Made by a program: the position numbers and the translations under genes. A stretch of 64,000 bases of DNA, taken from Serratia sarumanii (GTDB lineage: Bacteria; Pseudomonadota; Gammaproteobacteria; Enterobacterales; Enterobacteriaceae). Position 1 is the stretch's first letter. The number at the start of each line of letters is the position of its first letter. The notes beneath the pieces are model-generated. The model was not told the DNA's origin, did not search any database, and saw only the letters and a program-made list of their open reading frames with translations. Shown piece after piece: positions 9,715 to 21,177 of the stretch. The stretch is taken from the NCBI RefSeq assembly GCF_029962605.1, contig NZ_CP124750.1, positions 4,588,001-4,652,000 of the forward strand, given 5' to 3'.

Positions 9715-10776
9715 TCACTGCTGCATAAACATAATGACGTTTTCCTGCCACAGACGCGGCAGCGCTTTGGCGCTCTGTTCCCAGGCCGCCGGATCGGCGA
9801 TCGGGTGCGCGTTCTTGTACTGCTCGGCCGGCAGCAGCTTGGCCTTGACGTCGTCCGGCAGCGTCAGATGCTCGGCGCGGATCGGGCGCGCATAGCCGCG
9901 CGCCAGGTTGATCTGGCCGGCGTCAGAGAAGATGTATTCGCGCGCCAGCTTGGCGGCGTTCGGGTGCTTGGCGTATTTGTTGATGATGGTGGTGTAGCCG
10001 GAGGTGATCGAGCCGTCCGACGGGATCAGCACTTCAAAGCGGGTTTTGTCGATCTGATCGCGGTAATTCAGGCCGTTGAAGTCCCACACCACGCCAACCT
10101 GCACTTCCCCTTTTTCCAGCGATGCGATCACCGGGTTACTCAGGCTCAGGCGGCCGGCCTTAGCCAGCTTGCCGAAGAATTCCAGGCCCGGCTTGAGGTT
10201 TTTCTCGTTGCCGCCCATGGCGTAGGTGGCCGCCAGCACGCCGCTGGCCGCCTGCGACGCGGTGCCGACGTCGCCGATGGTGACATGATAGCTGCCCTTC
10301 AGCAGATCGGCCCAGCTGTGCGGAATGTCTTTCACCTGCTGTTTGTTGATGATGAAGGCGATGGTGCCGGTGTAAGCCAGCGCCCAGTGGCCGTCTTTGT
10401 CTTTCGCCCACTCCGGCACCTGATCCCAGGTAGAGGGTTTGTACGGCTGCGTCACGCCCTTCTGCACCGCCACCGGGCCGAAGGCCGCGCCGACGTCACC
10501 AATGTCCGCCGTGGCGTTGTTCTTTTCCGCATCGAATTTGGCGATCTCCTGCGCGGAGCTCATGTCGGTATCGACATGCTTCAGGCCATATTTGCTCAAC
10601 AGATCTTGCCAGGTGCCTTTCCAGTTGGCCCAGCTGTCCGGCATGCCGACGCTGTTGACTTCGCCTTCTTTTTTCGCGGCCTGCTCCAGCGCCGCCAGAT
10701 CGGTATCCGCGGCCCAGCTCATCTGGCTGGATAACACGATGGCACTGGTTAACACAGAAGCGCACAAACGTTTCAT
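9715..10776 (-). CDS. Periplasmic substrate-binding protein of the phosphonate/organophosphate-type ABC transporter
   Basis: A 353-residue exported solute-binding protein. The signal peptide is clear: a basic start (MKR), a hydrophobic core and a cleavage site after MSWA, leaving mature ADTD. The fold type, with IGDVG and VGVVWDFNG motifs, resembles the Fe3+/2-aminoethylphosphonate/polyamine class. ATG 10776 is preceded by GGAG at 8 bases. It is the first gene of the operon and faces the PhnR-like regulator across a 193-bp promoter region containing a perfect palindrome. No lipobox is present, so it is a free periplasmic protein. The ligand is not determinable from sequence. Confidence 0.84.
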   Translation of the reverse strand: MKRLCASVLTSAIVLSSQMSWAADTDLAALEQAAKKEGEVNSVGMPDSWANWKGTWQDLLSKYGLKHVDTDMSSAQEIAKFDAEKNNATADIGDVGAAFGPVAVQKGVTQPYKPSTWDQVPEWAKDKDGHWALAYTGTIAFIINKQQVKDIPHSWADLLKGSYHVTIGDVGTASQAASGVLAATYAMGGNEKNLKPGLEFFGKLAKAGRLSLSNPVIASLEKGEVQVGVVWDFNGLNYRDQIDKTRFEVLIPSDGSITSGYTTIINKYAKHPNAAKLAREYIFSDAGQINLARGYARPIRAEHLTLPDDVKAKLLPAEQYKNAHPIADPAAWEQSAKALPRLWQENVIMFMQQ

Positions 10777-10807
10777 AACTGATGCTCCAGGTGGTAGTGT
10801 GGGGAGG

Positions 10808-10823
10808 GCTGGACTAGTCCAGC
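10808..10823. promoter_or_regulatory. Perfect 16-bp palindrome, candidate operator for the GntR/UTRA regulator
   Basis: gctggactagtccagc reads the same on both strands. It lies 32 bp upstream of the binding-protein start and about 147 bp upstream of the divergent regulator gene. The core ggactagtcc resembles the short palindromes bound by HutC-subfamily GntR regulators. A related half-site (tggtcta) occurs at 10921-10927, nearer the regulator. Assignment to this regulator is an inference from position and symmetry. Confidence 0.6.
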
Positions 10824-10969
10824 AAGGACCAAACCAATCTAACGGACGAATGTGATAATTATATGTCAGCTTAAAAAAGCGACGGTTTTATCACCCATTG
10901 CAACGGCGAAAACGCGACGCTGGTCTACCTTAAGGGAGGCCAAACGCACTGAAACGGGACACCCGCTGT

Positions 10970-11680
10970 ATGAGTGAAGCACCGACGACCGTAGCCACCA
11001 TCTGCCAAACACTGAACGCGCGCATCGCCGCAGGCGAGTTCGCCGTGGGCGGCAAGCTGCCCTCCGAACGCGCCCTGAGCGAACAGTTCGCCACCACCCG
11101 CATTACCTTGCAGGAGGCGCTCGGCCAACTGGAGGCGCAGGGGGTCATCTACCGCCAGGTGCGGCGCGGCTGGTTCATTTCGCCCCCGCGTCTTATCTAC
11201 AACCCGCTGCAGCGCAGCCATTTTCACGCCATGGCGCAGCAACAGGGGCGCGCCGCCTATACCGAGGCGATCGACAGCGCGGTAGTCACGCTCGACGCGC
11301 CGCTGGCCGGCCGCCTGGCGCTGCCCCCCGGTGCCGAGGCCTATCGCATTCGCCGGCTGCGCTACATCGACGGGCGCGCGGTGCTGTACTGCGAGCACTA
11401 CCTCAACCCGGCCTACTTCCCCGGCATACTGGACGAAGATCTGACCCAGTCGCTGACCGCGCTGTACGCCGCGCGCTACGGCATTCACTACGGCCGGGTG
11501 CGTTTCGACATGCTGCCCACCCTGCTGCCGCAGCAGGCCGCCGCCATGCTGAAGGTGACCTACGGCAGCCCGGCGCTGTTCATTACGCGGGTGAACCGCG
11601 ATCAGCACGACCGGGTGATCGATTGCGACCTGGAGTATTGGCGTTACGATGCGCTGCACATCGACGTGGAAGCGCAGTAA
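10970..11680 (+). CDS. GntR-family transcriptional regulator with UTRA domain, PhnR-like
   Basis: A 236-residue regulator with an N-terminal winged helix (about 5-70; GGKLPSERALSEQFATTR is the GntR signature) and a C-terminal UTRA ligand-binding domain (about 90-230), including LRYIDGRAVLYCEHYL and the ending DLEYWRYDALHIDV. This matches the PhnR-type regulators that control phosphonate uptake genes in Salmonella. The start ATG 10970 has only a weak Shine-Dalgarno sequence. The gene diverges from the transporter operon and its 3' end lies 37 bp from the convergent metH 3' end, with no terminator visible between. The likely effector is the imported compound or its breakdown product. Confidence 0.83.
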   Translation: MSEAPTTVATICQTLNARIAAGEFAVGGKLPSERALSEQFATTRITLQEALGQLEAQGVIYRQVRRGWFISPPRLIYNPLQRSHFHAMAQQQGRAAYTEAIDSAVVTLDAPLAGRLALPPGAEAYRIRRLRYIDGRAVLYCEHYLNPAYFPGILDEDLTQSLTALYAARYGIHYGRVRFDMLPTLLPQQAAAMLKVTYGSPALFITRVNRDQHDRVIDCDLEYWRYDALHIDVEAQ

Positions 11681-11717
11681 ATGACAAGGACGCATCGCTG
11701 CGCCCTTAAAGAGGAAA

Positions 11718-15398
<3,681 letters not shown>

Positions 15399-15498
15399 TG
15401 TAACCCCTTCCATTGCCATCCAGCCCATTGCTCAACTGCCGCAAAAACCAACGAGTCATCCTAGCACAGCTTGTAAGGACAAAGGGCCAGACGACAAT

Positions 15499-15511
15499 TG
15501 AGAGTTTTTCA
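15499..15511. promoter_or_regulatory. Candidate MetR box upstream of metH
   Basis: tgagagtttttca matches the MetR consensus TGAANNWNNTTCA at all defined positions but one. It lies about 100 bp upstream of the metH GTG. MetR activates metH in E. coli, which makes the position plausible. The iclR gene is divergent, so the site sits in a shared control region. Confidence 0.5.
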
Positions 15512-15569
15512 GGTTGTGCGCCAACACCTCCGATGAGCTGACGGCGACTTGCAATTCATCGACAAAAAA

Positions 15570-15584
15570 CGAAAATGAATTCCA
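15570..15584. promoter_or_regulatory. Candidate IclR autoregulatory box
   Basis: cgaaaatgaattcca matches the E. coli IclR box TGGAAATNATTTCCA at 11 of 14 defined positions. It lies 25 bp upstream of the iclR ATG, where a repressor would block its own transcription. E. coli IclR is known to repress itself. A second IclR-like box occurs at the aceB promoter (26093-26107). Confidence 0.5.
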
Positions 15585-15609
15585 TCATACGGAAAAAGGA
15601 ATCTCACCC

Positions 15610-16440
15610 ATGGCCACCCCTGCTCCCGCCAAACGCGGCAAGAAGCCCCGCGCAGCAGCCCCGGCCGCCAGTGCGGCGACCGGCCAGGTACAATCGTTGA
15701 CCCGTGGCCTGAAGCTGTTGGAGTACATTTCGGAAGCCCAGGGCAACGTGGCGCTGACCGATCTGGCCCAGCAGGCCGGCCTGCCGAACTCCACCACTCA
15801 CCGCCTGCTCACCACCATGCAGCAGCAGGGATTCGTGCGCCAGGTCGGCGATCTCGGCCTGTGGACCATCGGCTCGCACGCCTTTGTGGTCGGCAGCAGC
15901 TTCCTGCAAAGCCGCAACCTGCTGGCGATGGTGCACCCGACGCTGCGCCGCCTGATGGAAGAGTCCGGCGAAACCGTCAACCTGGCGGTGCTGGATACCA
16001 GCGAGTACCAGGCGATCATCATCGATCAGGTGCAGTGTACGGCGCTGATGCGCATGTCGGCGCCGATCGGCGGCAAACTGCCGATGCACGCCTCCGGCGC
16101 CGGCAAGGCGTTCCTCGCCACCCTGCCGGACGATCAGGTAACCAAACTGCTGCACAAGAAAGGCATGCACACCTACACGCCGCACACCCTGACGCCGCAC
16201 AATCTGAAAGAGGGGCTGGCGCAGATCCGCAAACAGGGCTTCTCCTTTGACGACGAAGAGCACGCGCTCGGCCTGCGCTGCGTGGCGGCCTGCATCTTCG
16301 ACGAGCACCGCGAAGCCTTCGCCGCCATCTCCATCTCCGGCCCGGTGTCGCGCATCACCGACGATCGCGTGATCGAGCTGGGGGCGCTGGTGATCCACGC
16401 GGCCAAAGAGATCAGCCTGGCCTACGGCGGCGTGCGCTGA
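15610..16440 (+). CDS. iclR: Glyoxylate operon repressor IclR
   Basis: A 276-residue regulator with an N-terminal winged helix (about 25-90; VALTDLAQQAGLPNSTTHR) and the IclR effector-binding domain (about 105-270; KLPMHASGAGKAFLA, LGLRCVAACIFD). It represses aceBAK; glyoxylate and pyruvate modulate the E. coli protein. ATG 15610 is chosen for its AAGGA ribosome-binding site and because MATPAPAKRGKKP fits the E. coli N-terminus; a longer in-frame start at 15514 has no family support and would include the putative IclR box. In E. coli iclR neighbours the aceK side of the operon; here gntK-gntU-edd-eda intervenes. No canonical terminator follows. Confidence 0.95.
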   Translation: MATPAPAKRGKKPRAAAPAASAATGQVQSLTRGLKLLEYISEAQGNVALTDLAQQAGLPNSTTHRLLTTMQQQGFVRQVGDLGLWTIGSHAFVVGSSFLQSRNLLAMVHPTLRRLMEESGETVNLAVLDTSEYQAIIIDQVQCTALMRMSAPIGGKLPMHASGAGKAFLATLPDDQVTKLLHKKGMHTYTPHTLTPHNLKEGLAQIRKQGFSFDDEEHALGLRCVAACIFDEHREAFAAISISGPVSRITDDRVIELGALVIHAAKEISLAYGGVR

Positions 16441-16547
16441 TCCCACCCCTCCGAGGGGCGCCCCTGCGCGCCCTCTCTCCTGATTCCTTGCTCTGTTGTC
16501 AGCATGTAACAGGCTATCGGCATCCTGTGTAGCGCACGGGAAAAAAG

Positions 16548-16563
16548 CTTGAAGCCGATCACA
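16548..16563. promoter_or_regulatory. Candidate CRP site upstream of gntK
   Basis: Read on the minus strand the site is TGTGATCGGCTTCAAG: a perfect TGTGA half and a partial second half (TCAAG against TCACA), with the standard 6-base spacing. It lies about 28 bp upstream of the proposed gntK -35. Gluconate genes are CRP-activated in E. coli, so the location is reasonable; the match is only partial. Confidence 0.35.
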
Positions 16564-16590
16564 GTTAGCGATCCTCACGGCGAAAGCCCA

Positions 16591-16619
16591 TTGCAACCGC
16601 TCAAACTTCCTTCGACAAT
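16591..16619 (+). promoter_or_regulatory. Candidate promoter of gntK-gntU-edd-eda
   Basis: TTGCAA (16591-16596) and GACAAT (16614-16619) are separated by 17 bp. Each hexamer matches the sigma-70 consensus at four of six bases. The -10 element runs straight into the two GntR operators, so repressor binding would cover the start site. Confidence 0.5.
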
Positions 16620-16647
16620 GTTACCGATAACATGTTACCGGTAACAA
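16618..16647. promoter_or_regulatory. Two overlapping GntR (gluconate repressor) operators
   Basis: atgttaccgataacat (16618-16633) is a perfect match to the ATGTTA-N4-TAACAT gluconate-repressor consensus. A second copy, atgttaccggtaacaa (16632-16647), overlaps it by two bases and differs only at the last base. Both lie 46-76 bp upstream of the gntK ATG. The gene for the repressor GntR is not in this window; in E. coli it sits beside gntK. Confidence 0.85.
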
Positions 16648-16693
16648 TCAAGCTGAACGAAGGTAACGTCACCCGGTGTTTTGGAGCCAAGCC

Positions 16694-17233
16694 ATGACCA
16701 ACAATCAAAATCGCATTTACGTCGTTATGGGCGTTTCCGGCAGCGGCAAGTCCGCCGTCGCCGCCGCCGCGGCCCGCCAACTCTCCGCCGGCTTCCTCGA
16801 CGGCGACTTCCTGCATCCGCGCAGCAACATCCTGAAGATGGCCGCCGGCGAAGCGTTGAACGACGACGATCGCGCCCCGTGGCTGGCCGCGCTCAACGAC
16901 GCCGCCTTCGCCATGCAGCGCACCAACAGCGTGTCGATCATCGTCTGCTCAGCGCTGAAAAAGCAGTATCGCGACCGCCTGCGCGCCGGCAACGGCAACC
17001 TGTCGTTCATCTATCTGCACGGCGAGTTCCCAGTGATCGAATCCCGCCTGGCGGCGCGTAACGGCCACTTCTTCAAACCGCAGATGCTGGTCACCCAGTT
17101 CGCCGCGCTGGAGCAGCCGGGCTCCGACGAGAACGACGTGATGGCGATCGACATCAACCAGCCGCTGGACGCGGTGATCGCCGATACCGTGCGCCATATC
17201 CAGAGCTTCCTGCCGCAGGACGTGTGCGCGTGA
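16694..17233 (+). CDS. gntK: Gluconokinase GntK
   Basis: A 179-residue thermoresistant-type gluconokinase that phosphorylates gluconate to 6-phosphogluconate, the substrate of Edd three genes downstream. P-loop GVSGSGKS (13-20), FLDGDFLHP and the NDDDRAPWL and CSALKKQYRD segments are all as in E. coli GntK. ATG 16694 is chosen because upstream in-frame codons have no family match; GGAG lies 9 bases before it. Its stop overlaps the gntU start by four bases (GTGA). The promoter carries two GntR operators. Confidence 0.94.
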   Translation: MTNNQNRIYVVMGVSGSGKSAVAAAAARQLSAGFLDGDFLHPRSNILKMAAGEALNDDDRAPWLAALNDAAFAMQRTNSVSIIVCSALKKQYRDRLRAGNGNLSFIYLHGEFPVIESRLAARNGHFFKPQMLVTQFAALEQPGSDENDVMAIDINQPLDAVIADTVRHIQSFLPQDVCA

Positions 17234-18567
17234 GTACCGTAACGCTGGTCGGTACCGCAGTCGGCTCGGTTTTACTGCTGTTATTCCTGGTGATGAAGGC
17301 GCGCATGCACGCCTTCGTCGCGCTGATGCTGGTGTCCATCGCCGCCGGCATCTTCTCCGGCATGCCGCTGGACCATATTGCCGACACCATGCAAAAAGGC
17401 ATGGGCGACACGCTGGGCTTCCTGGCGATCGTGGTGGCGCTCGGGGCAATGTTCGGCAAGATCCTGCATGAGGTCGGCGCGCTCGATCAAATTGCGGCGC
17501 AATTGCTGAAACGATTCGGACAAAGCAAGGCGCACTACGCGCTCGGCATCGCCGGCCTGATCTGCGCGCTGCCGCTGTTCTTCGACGTGGCGGTGGTGCT
17601 GCTGATCGGCATCGTGTTCGCCGTGGCGCGCCGCACCGACGGCAATATCGTCAAGCTGGCCATTCCGCTGTTCGCCGGCGTGGCCGCCGCCGCCTCCTTC
17701 CTGCTGCCGGGGCCGGTGCCGATGCTGCTGGCTTCGCAGATGAAGGCCGACTTCGGCTGGATGATCGCCATCGGCCTGGTGGCGGCGGTGATCGGCATGC
17801 TGATCGCCGGCCCGCTGTACGGCAGCTTTATCAGCCGCTTCGTCAACTGGCCGATGCCACCGGAAGAGAACGAGCCGACGTTGACCAAGGGCAATCTGCC
17901 GTCGTTCGGCTTCAGCCTGGCGCTGGTGCTGTGCCCGCTGGTGCTGGTCGGCATGAAGACCATCGGCGCGCGGCTGGTCACCCCCGGCTCGCAACTGCAG
18001 CAGTGGCTGGAGTTTATCGGCCACCCGTTCACCGCCATTCTGCTGGCCTGCCTGATCGTGATTTACGGCCTGGCGAAGCCGCGCGGCATGAGCAACGAAC
18101 AGACGCTGGCCATCTGCTCCGCCGCGGTGCAACCGGCCGGGATCATCCTGCTGATGACCGGCGCCGGCGGGGTGTTCAAACAGATCCTGGTGGATTCCGG
18201 CGTAGGGCCGGCGCTGGGTGACGCGATGATCGGCGCCGGCCTGCCGATCGCCGTGGCCGCCTTTGCGCTCTCCGCCATGGTGCGGGTGATTCAGGGCTCG
18301 GCCACCGTCGCCTGTCTGACCACCGTCGGCCTGGTGCTGCCGGTCACCAGCCAGCTCGGGCTGAACGGCGGGCAGCTGGCCGCGCTGGCTATCTGCATCG
18401 CCGGCGGCTCCATCGTGCTGAGCCACGTCAACGACGCCGGTTTTTGGCTGTTCGGCAAATTCACCGGCGCCAACGAACTGCAAACGCTGAAAACCTGGAC
18501 GGTGATGGAAACGATTCTGGGCAGCGTCGGCGGCGCTATCGGCATGATTGCATTCACGATGTTTTAA
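17230..18567 (+). CDS. gntU: Low-affinity gluconate transporter GntU (GntP family)
   Basis: A 445-residue inner-membrane permease of the gluconate:H+ symporter family with about 12-14 hydrophobic segments. Family stretches include FLVMKARMHAF near the N-terminus, FAGVAAAASFLLPGP mid-protein, IQGSATVACLTTVGL and SHVNDAGFWLFGKF near the C-terminus. It is closest in content and length to E. coli GntU (446). The start is GTG at 17230, overlapping the gntK stop (GTGA). It supplies gluconate to GntK, then Edd and Eda. Confidence 0.92.
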   Translation: MSTVTLVGTAVGSVLLLLFLVMKARMHAFVALMLVSIAAGIFSGMPLDHIADTMQKGMGDTLGFLAIVVALGAMFGKILHEVGALDQIAAQLLKRFGQSKAHYALGIAGLICALPLFFDVAVVLLIGIVFAVARRTDGNIVKLAIPLFAGVAAAASFLLPGPVPMLLASQMKADFGWMIAIGLVAAVIGMLIAGPLYGSFISRFVNWPMPPEENEPTLTKGNLPSFGFSLALVLCPLVLVGMKTIGARLVTPGSQLQQWLEFIGHPFTAILLACLIVIYGLAKPRGMSNEQTLAICSAAVQPAGIILLMTGAGGVFKQILVDSGVGPALGDAMIGAGLPIAVAAFALSAMVRVIQGSATVACLTTVGLVLPVTSQLGLNGGQLAALAICIAGGSIVLSHVNDAGFWLFGKFTGANELQTLKTWTVMETILGSVGGAIGMIAFTMF

Positions 18568-18577
18568 ATCCTAAATC

Positions 18578-18621
18578 GCCCCCGGCCTTGCACACCAGGG
18601 CTGCAAATCATCCCCGGGGGC
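18578..18621. other. Nested stem-loops in the gntU-edd intergenic region
   Basis: An 8-bp GC stem (gcccccgg 18578-18585 with ccgggggc 18614-18621) encloses a second 5-bp stem (ttgca 18588-18592 with tgcaa 18602-18606). No T-tract follows, so it is not a classical terminator. It could stabilise or separate the gntKU and edd-eda parts of the transcript. Confidence 0.45.
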
Positions 18622-18665
18622 ACCGCCACAGGCGGCGACTATAACAACAGCAATGTGAGGAAGGC

Positions 18666-20480
18666 ATGATTAACCCAACCTTGTCCCGTGTCACGCAGCG
18701 CATCATCCACCGTTCCCAGGCCAGCCGCGCCGCCTATCTGGCGCGCATCGAGGCGGCCCGTTCCCAAACCGTCCACCGCGCGCAGCTGGCCTGCGGCAAC
18801 CTGGCCCACGGCTTCGCCGCCTGTCAGCCCGATGACAAGACGGCGCTGAAAAACATGGTGCGCAGCGATATCGCCATCATCACCGCCTACAACGACATGC
18901 TGTCGGCCCACCAGCCGTACGAACACTACCCGCAGCGGCTGAAGCAGGCGCTGAAGGCGGTGGGCGCCGTTGGCCAGGTGGCCGGCGGCGTGCCGGCGAT
19001 GTGCGACGGCGTGACGCAGGGGCAGGACGGCATGGAACTGTCGCTGATGAGCCGTGACGTGATCGCCATGTCGGCCGCCGTCGGCCTGTCGCACAATATG
19101 TTCGACGGCGCGCTGTTCCTCGGCATCTGCGACAAGATCGTGCCGGGGCTGGTGATGGCCGCCCTCTCCTTCGGCCACCTGCCCGCGCTGTTCGTGCCGG
19201 CCGGCCCGATGAGCAGCGGCCTGCCGAACAAGGAAAAGGTGCGCGTGCGCCAGCTGTACGCCGAGGGCAAGGCCGATCGTCTGGCGCTGCTGGAAGCCGA
19301 GGCCGCCTCCTATCACGGCATCGGCACCTGCACCTTCTACGGCACCGCCAACACCAACCAGATGGTGATGGAAGTGATGGGCCTGCACCTGCCGGGCGCC
19401 TCTTTCGTGCATCCGGATACGCCGCTGCGCGACGCGCTGAACGACGCCGCTGCGCGCCAGGTGACGCGACTGACCGACACCGCCGGCAACTACCTGCCGA
19501 TCGGCCGCCTGGTGGACGAGAAAGTGGTGGTGAACGGCATCGTCTCGCTGCTGGCCACAGGCGGCTCCACCAACCTGACCATGCATCTGGTGGCGATGGC
19601 GCGCGCAGCGGGCATCATCATCACCTGGGACGATTTCTCGGAGCTGTCGGAGGCGGTGCCGCTGCTGTGCCGCATCTACCCGAACGGCCCGGCCGACATC
19701 AACCAGTTCCAGGCCGCCGGCGGCGTGCCGCTGGTGGTGCGTGAGCTGTTGCAACACGGGCTGCTGCACGAAGACGTGCACACCGTGGCCGGTTTCGGCC
19801 TGCACCGTTACACCCAGGAACCCTGGCTGGATAATGGCCAGCTGGTGTGGCGTGAAGGCGTAACCGGTTCGCTCGACGCCAGCGTAATCGCCAGCGTCGC
19901 TCAGCCGTTTGAGCATCACGGCGGCACCAAAGTGATGGCCGGCAATCTGGGGCGCGCGGTGATGAAAACCTCGGCGGTGCCCGCCGACAATCAGATCATT
20001 GAAGCCCCGGCGGTGGTGTTCGACAGCCAGCACGACATCGTGCCGGCGTTTGAAGCCGGCAAGCTGGATCGCGATTGCGTGGTGGTAGTGCGCTTCCAGG
20101 GGCCGCAGGCCAACGGCATGCCGGAGCTGCACAAACTGATGCCGCCGCTGGGCGTGCTGATGGATCGCGGCTTCAAAGTGGCGCTGGTGACCGACGGCCG
20201 CCTGTCAGGCGCCTCCGGCAAGGTGCCTTCCGCCATCCACGTCACCCCGGAAGCCTATACCGGCGGCCTGCTGGCGAAAGTGCGCGACGGCGATACGATC
20301 CGCGTCAACGGCCGCAGCGGCGAGCTGCAGGTGCTGGTCGACGCCGACGAACTGGCCCAGCGCACGCCGTGCCAACCCGATCTGAGCGCAGAACACATCG
20401 GCTGCGGCCGCGAGCTGTTCGGCGCACTGCGCAGCCAGCTGTCCGGCGCCGAGCAGGGCGCCTGCTGCATCACATTTTAA
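18666..20480 (+). CDS. edd: 6-phosphogluconate dehydratase Edd
   Basis: A 604-residue [4Fe-4S] dehydratase of the IlvD/Edd family, first enzyme of the Entner-Doudoroff branch, making 2-keto-3-deoxy-6-phosphogluconate. Cluster cysteines appear in PAMCDG, GICDK and [17 protein letters not shown] and [12 protein letters not shown] are family blocks. Length matches E. coli Edd (603). ATG 18666 has GAGGAAGG just upstream. It lies 98 bp after gntU, with structured RNA between, and 54 bp before eda. No GntR box was found directly upstream, so it probably depends on the gntK promoter. Confidence 0.96.
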   Translation: MINPTLSRVTQRIIHRSQASRAAYLARIEAARSQTVHRAQLACGNLAHGFAACQPDDKTALKNMVRSDIAIITAYNDMLSAHQPYEHYPQRLKQALKAVGAVGQVAGGVPAMCDGVTQGQDGMELSLMSRDVIAMSAAVGLSHNMFDGALFLGICDKIVPGLVMAALSFGHLPALFVPAGPMSSGLPNKEKVRVRQLYAEGKADRLALLEAEAASYHGIGTCTFYGTANTNQMVMEVMGLHLPGASFVHPDTPLRDALNDAAARQVTRLTDTAGNYLPIGRLVDEKVVVNGIVSLLATGGSTNLTMHLVAMARAAGIIITWDDFSELSEAVPLLCRIYPNGPADINQFQAAGGVPLVVRELLQHGLLHEDVHTVAGFGLHRYTQEPWLDNGQLVWREGVTGSLDASVIASVAQPFEHHGGTKVMAGNLGRAVMKTSAVPADNQIIEAPAVVFDSQHDIVPAFEAGKLDRDCVVVVRFQGPQANGMPELHKLMPPLGVLMDRGFKVALVTDGRLSGASGKVPSAIHVTPEAYTGGLLAKVRDGDTIRVNGRSGELQVLVDADELAQRTPCQPDLSAEHIGCGRELFGALRSQLSGAEQGACCITF

Positions 20481-20534
20481 TCGATAGCCTGGCCGCATCG
20501 CCGCCTGGCGGTGGCCACAAAGGAGAACGTCATC

Positions 20535-21176
20535 ATGAACAAGTGGAAAACAAGTGCCGAGCAGATCCTGACGGCGGGGCCGGTGGTGCCGGTGATCGTG
20601 ATCAACAAGCTGGAACATGCGGTGCCGTTGGCGAAAGCGCTGGTCGCCGGCGGCGTGCGGGTGTTGGAAGTGACGCTGCGCACCGCCTGCGCCATGGACG
20701 CCATTCGCGCCATCGCCCAAGAAGTGCCGGAAGCGATCATCGGCGCCGGTACCGTGATCAATCCGCAGCAGCTGCGTGAAGTGACCGAGGCCGGCGCGCA
20801 GTTCGCCATCAGCCCGGGGCTGACCGACGAGCTGCTCAAGGCGGCCACCGCCGGGTCCATTCCGCTTATTCCGGGCATCAGCACCGTTTCCGAACTGATG
20901 CTGGGCATGGATTACGGCCTGCGCGAGTTTAAATTCTTCCCGGCGGAAGCCAACGGCGGCGTAAAAGCGCTGCAGGCGATCGGCGGCCCGTTCCCGCAGG
21001 TGCGCTTCTGCCCGACCGGCGGCATCTCGCCGGACAACTACCGCAGCTATCTGGCGCTGAAAAGCGTGCTGTGCATCGGCGGCTCCTGGCTGGTGCCGGC
21101 GGACGCGCTGGAAAGCGGCGACTACGCGCGCATCACCGAACTGGCGCGCGCCGCCGTCGCGGGCGCCCAGGCCTGA
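20535..21176 (+). CDS. eda: KDPG aldolase Eda
   Basis: A 213-residue 2-keto-3-deoxy-6-phosphogluconate aldolase that cleaves the Edd product to pyruvate and glyceraldehyde 3-phosphate. Active-site elements are seen: Glu in VLEVTLRT, the Schiff-base Lys in [11 protein letters not shown], and FCPTGGI. Length equals that of E. coli Eda. ATG 20535 (MNKWKTS) has AAGGAG nine bases upstream; an earlier in-frame ATG at 20511 lacks family support. The stop codon is one base from the stop of the convergent aceK. Confidence 0.97.
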   Translation: MNKWKTSAEQILTAGPVVPVIVINKLEHAVPLAKALVAGGVRVLEVTLRTACAMDAIRAIAQEVPEAIIGAGTVINPQQLREVTEAGAQFAISPGLTDELLKAATAGSIPLIPGISTVSELMLGMDYGLREFKFFPAEANGGVKALQAIGGPFPQVRFCPTGGISPDNYRSYLALKSVLCIGGSWLVPADALESGDYARITELARAAVAGAQA

Positions 21177-21177
21177 T

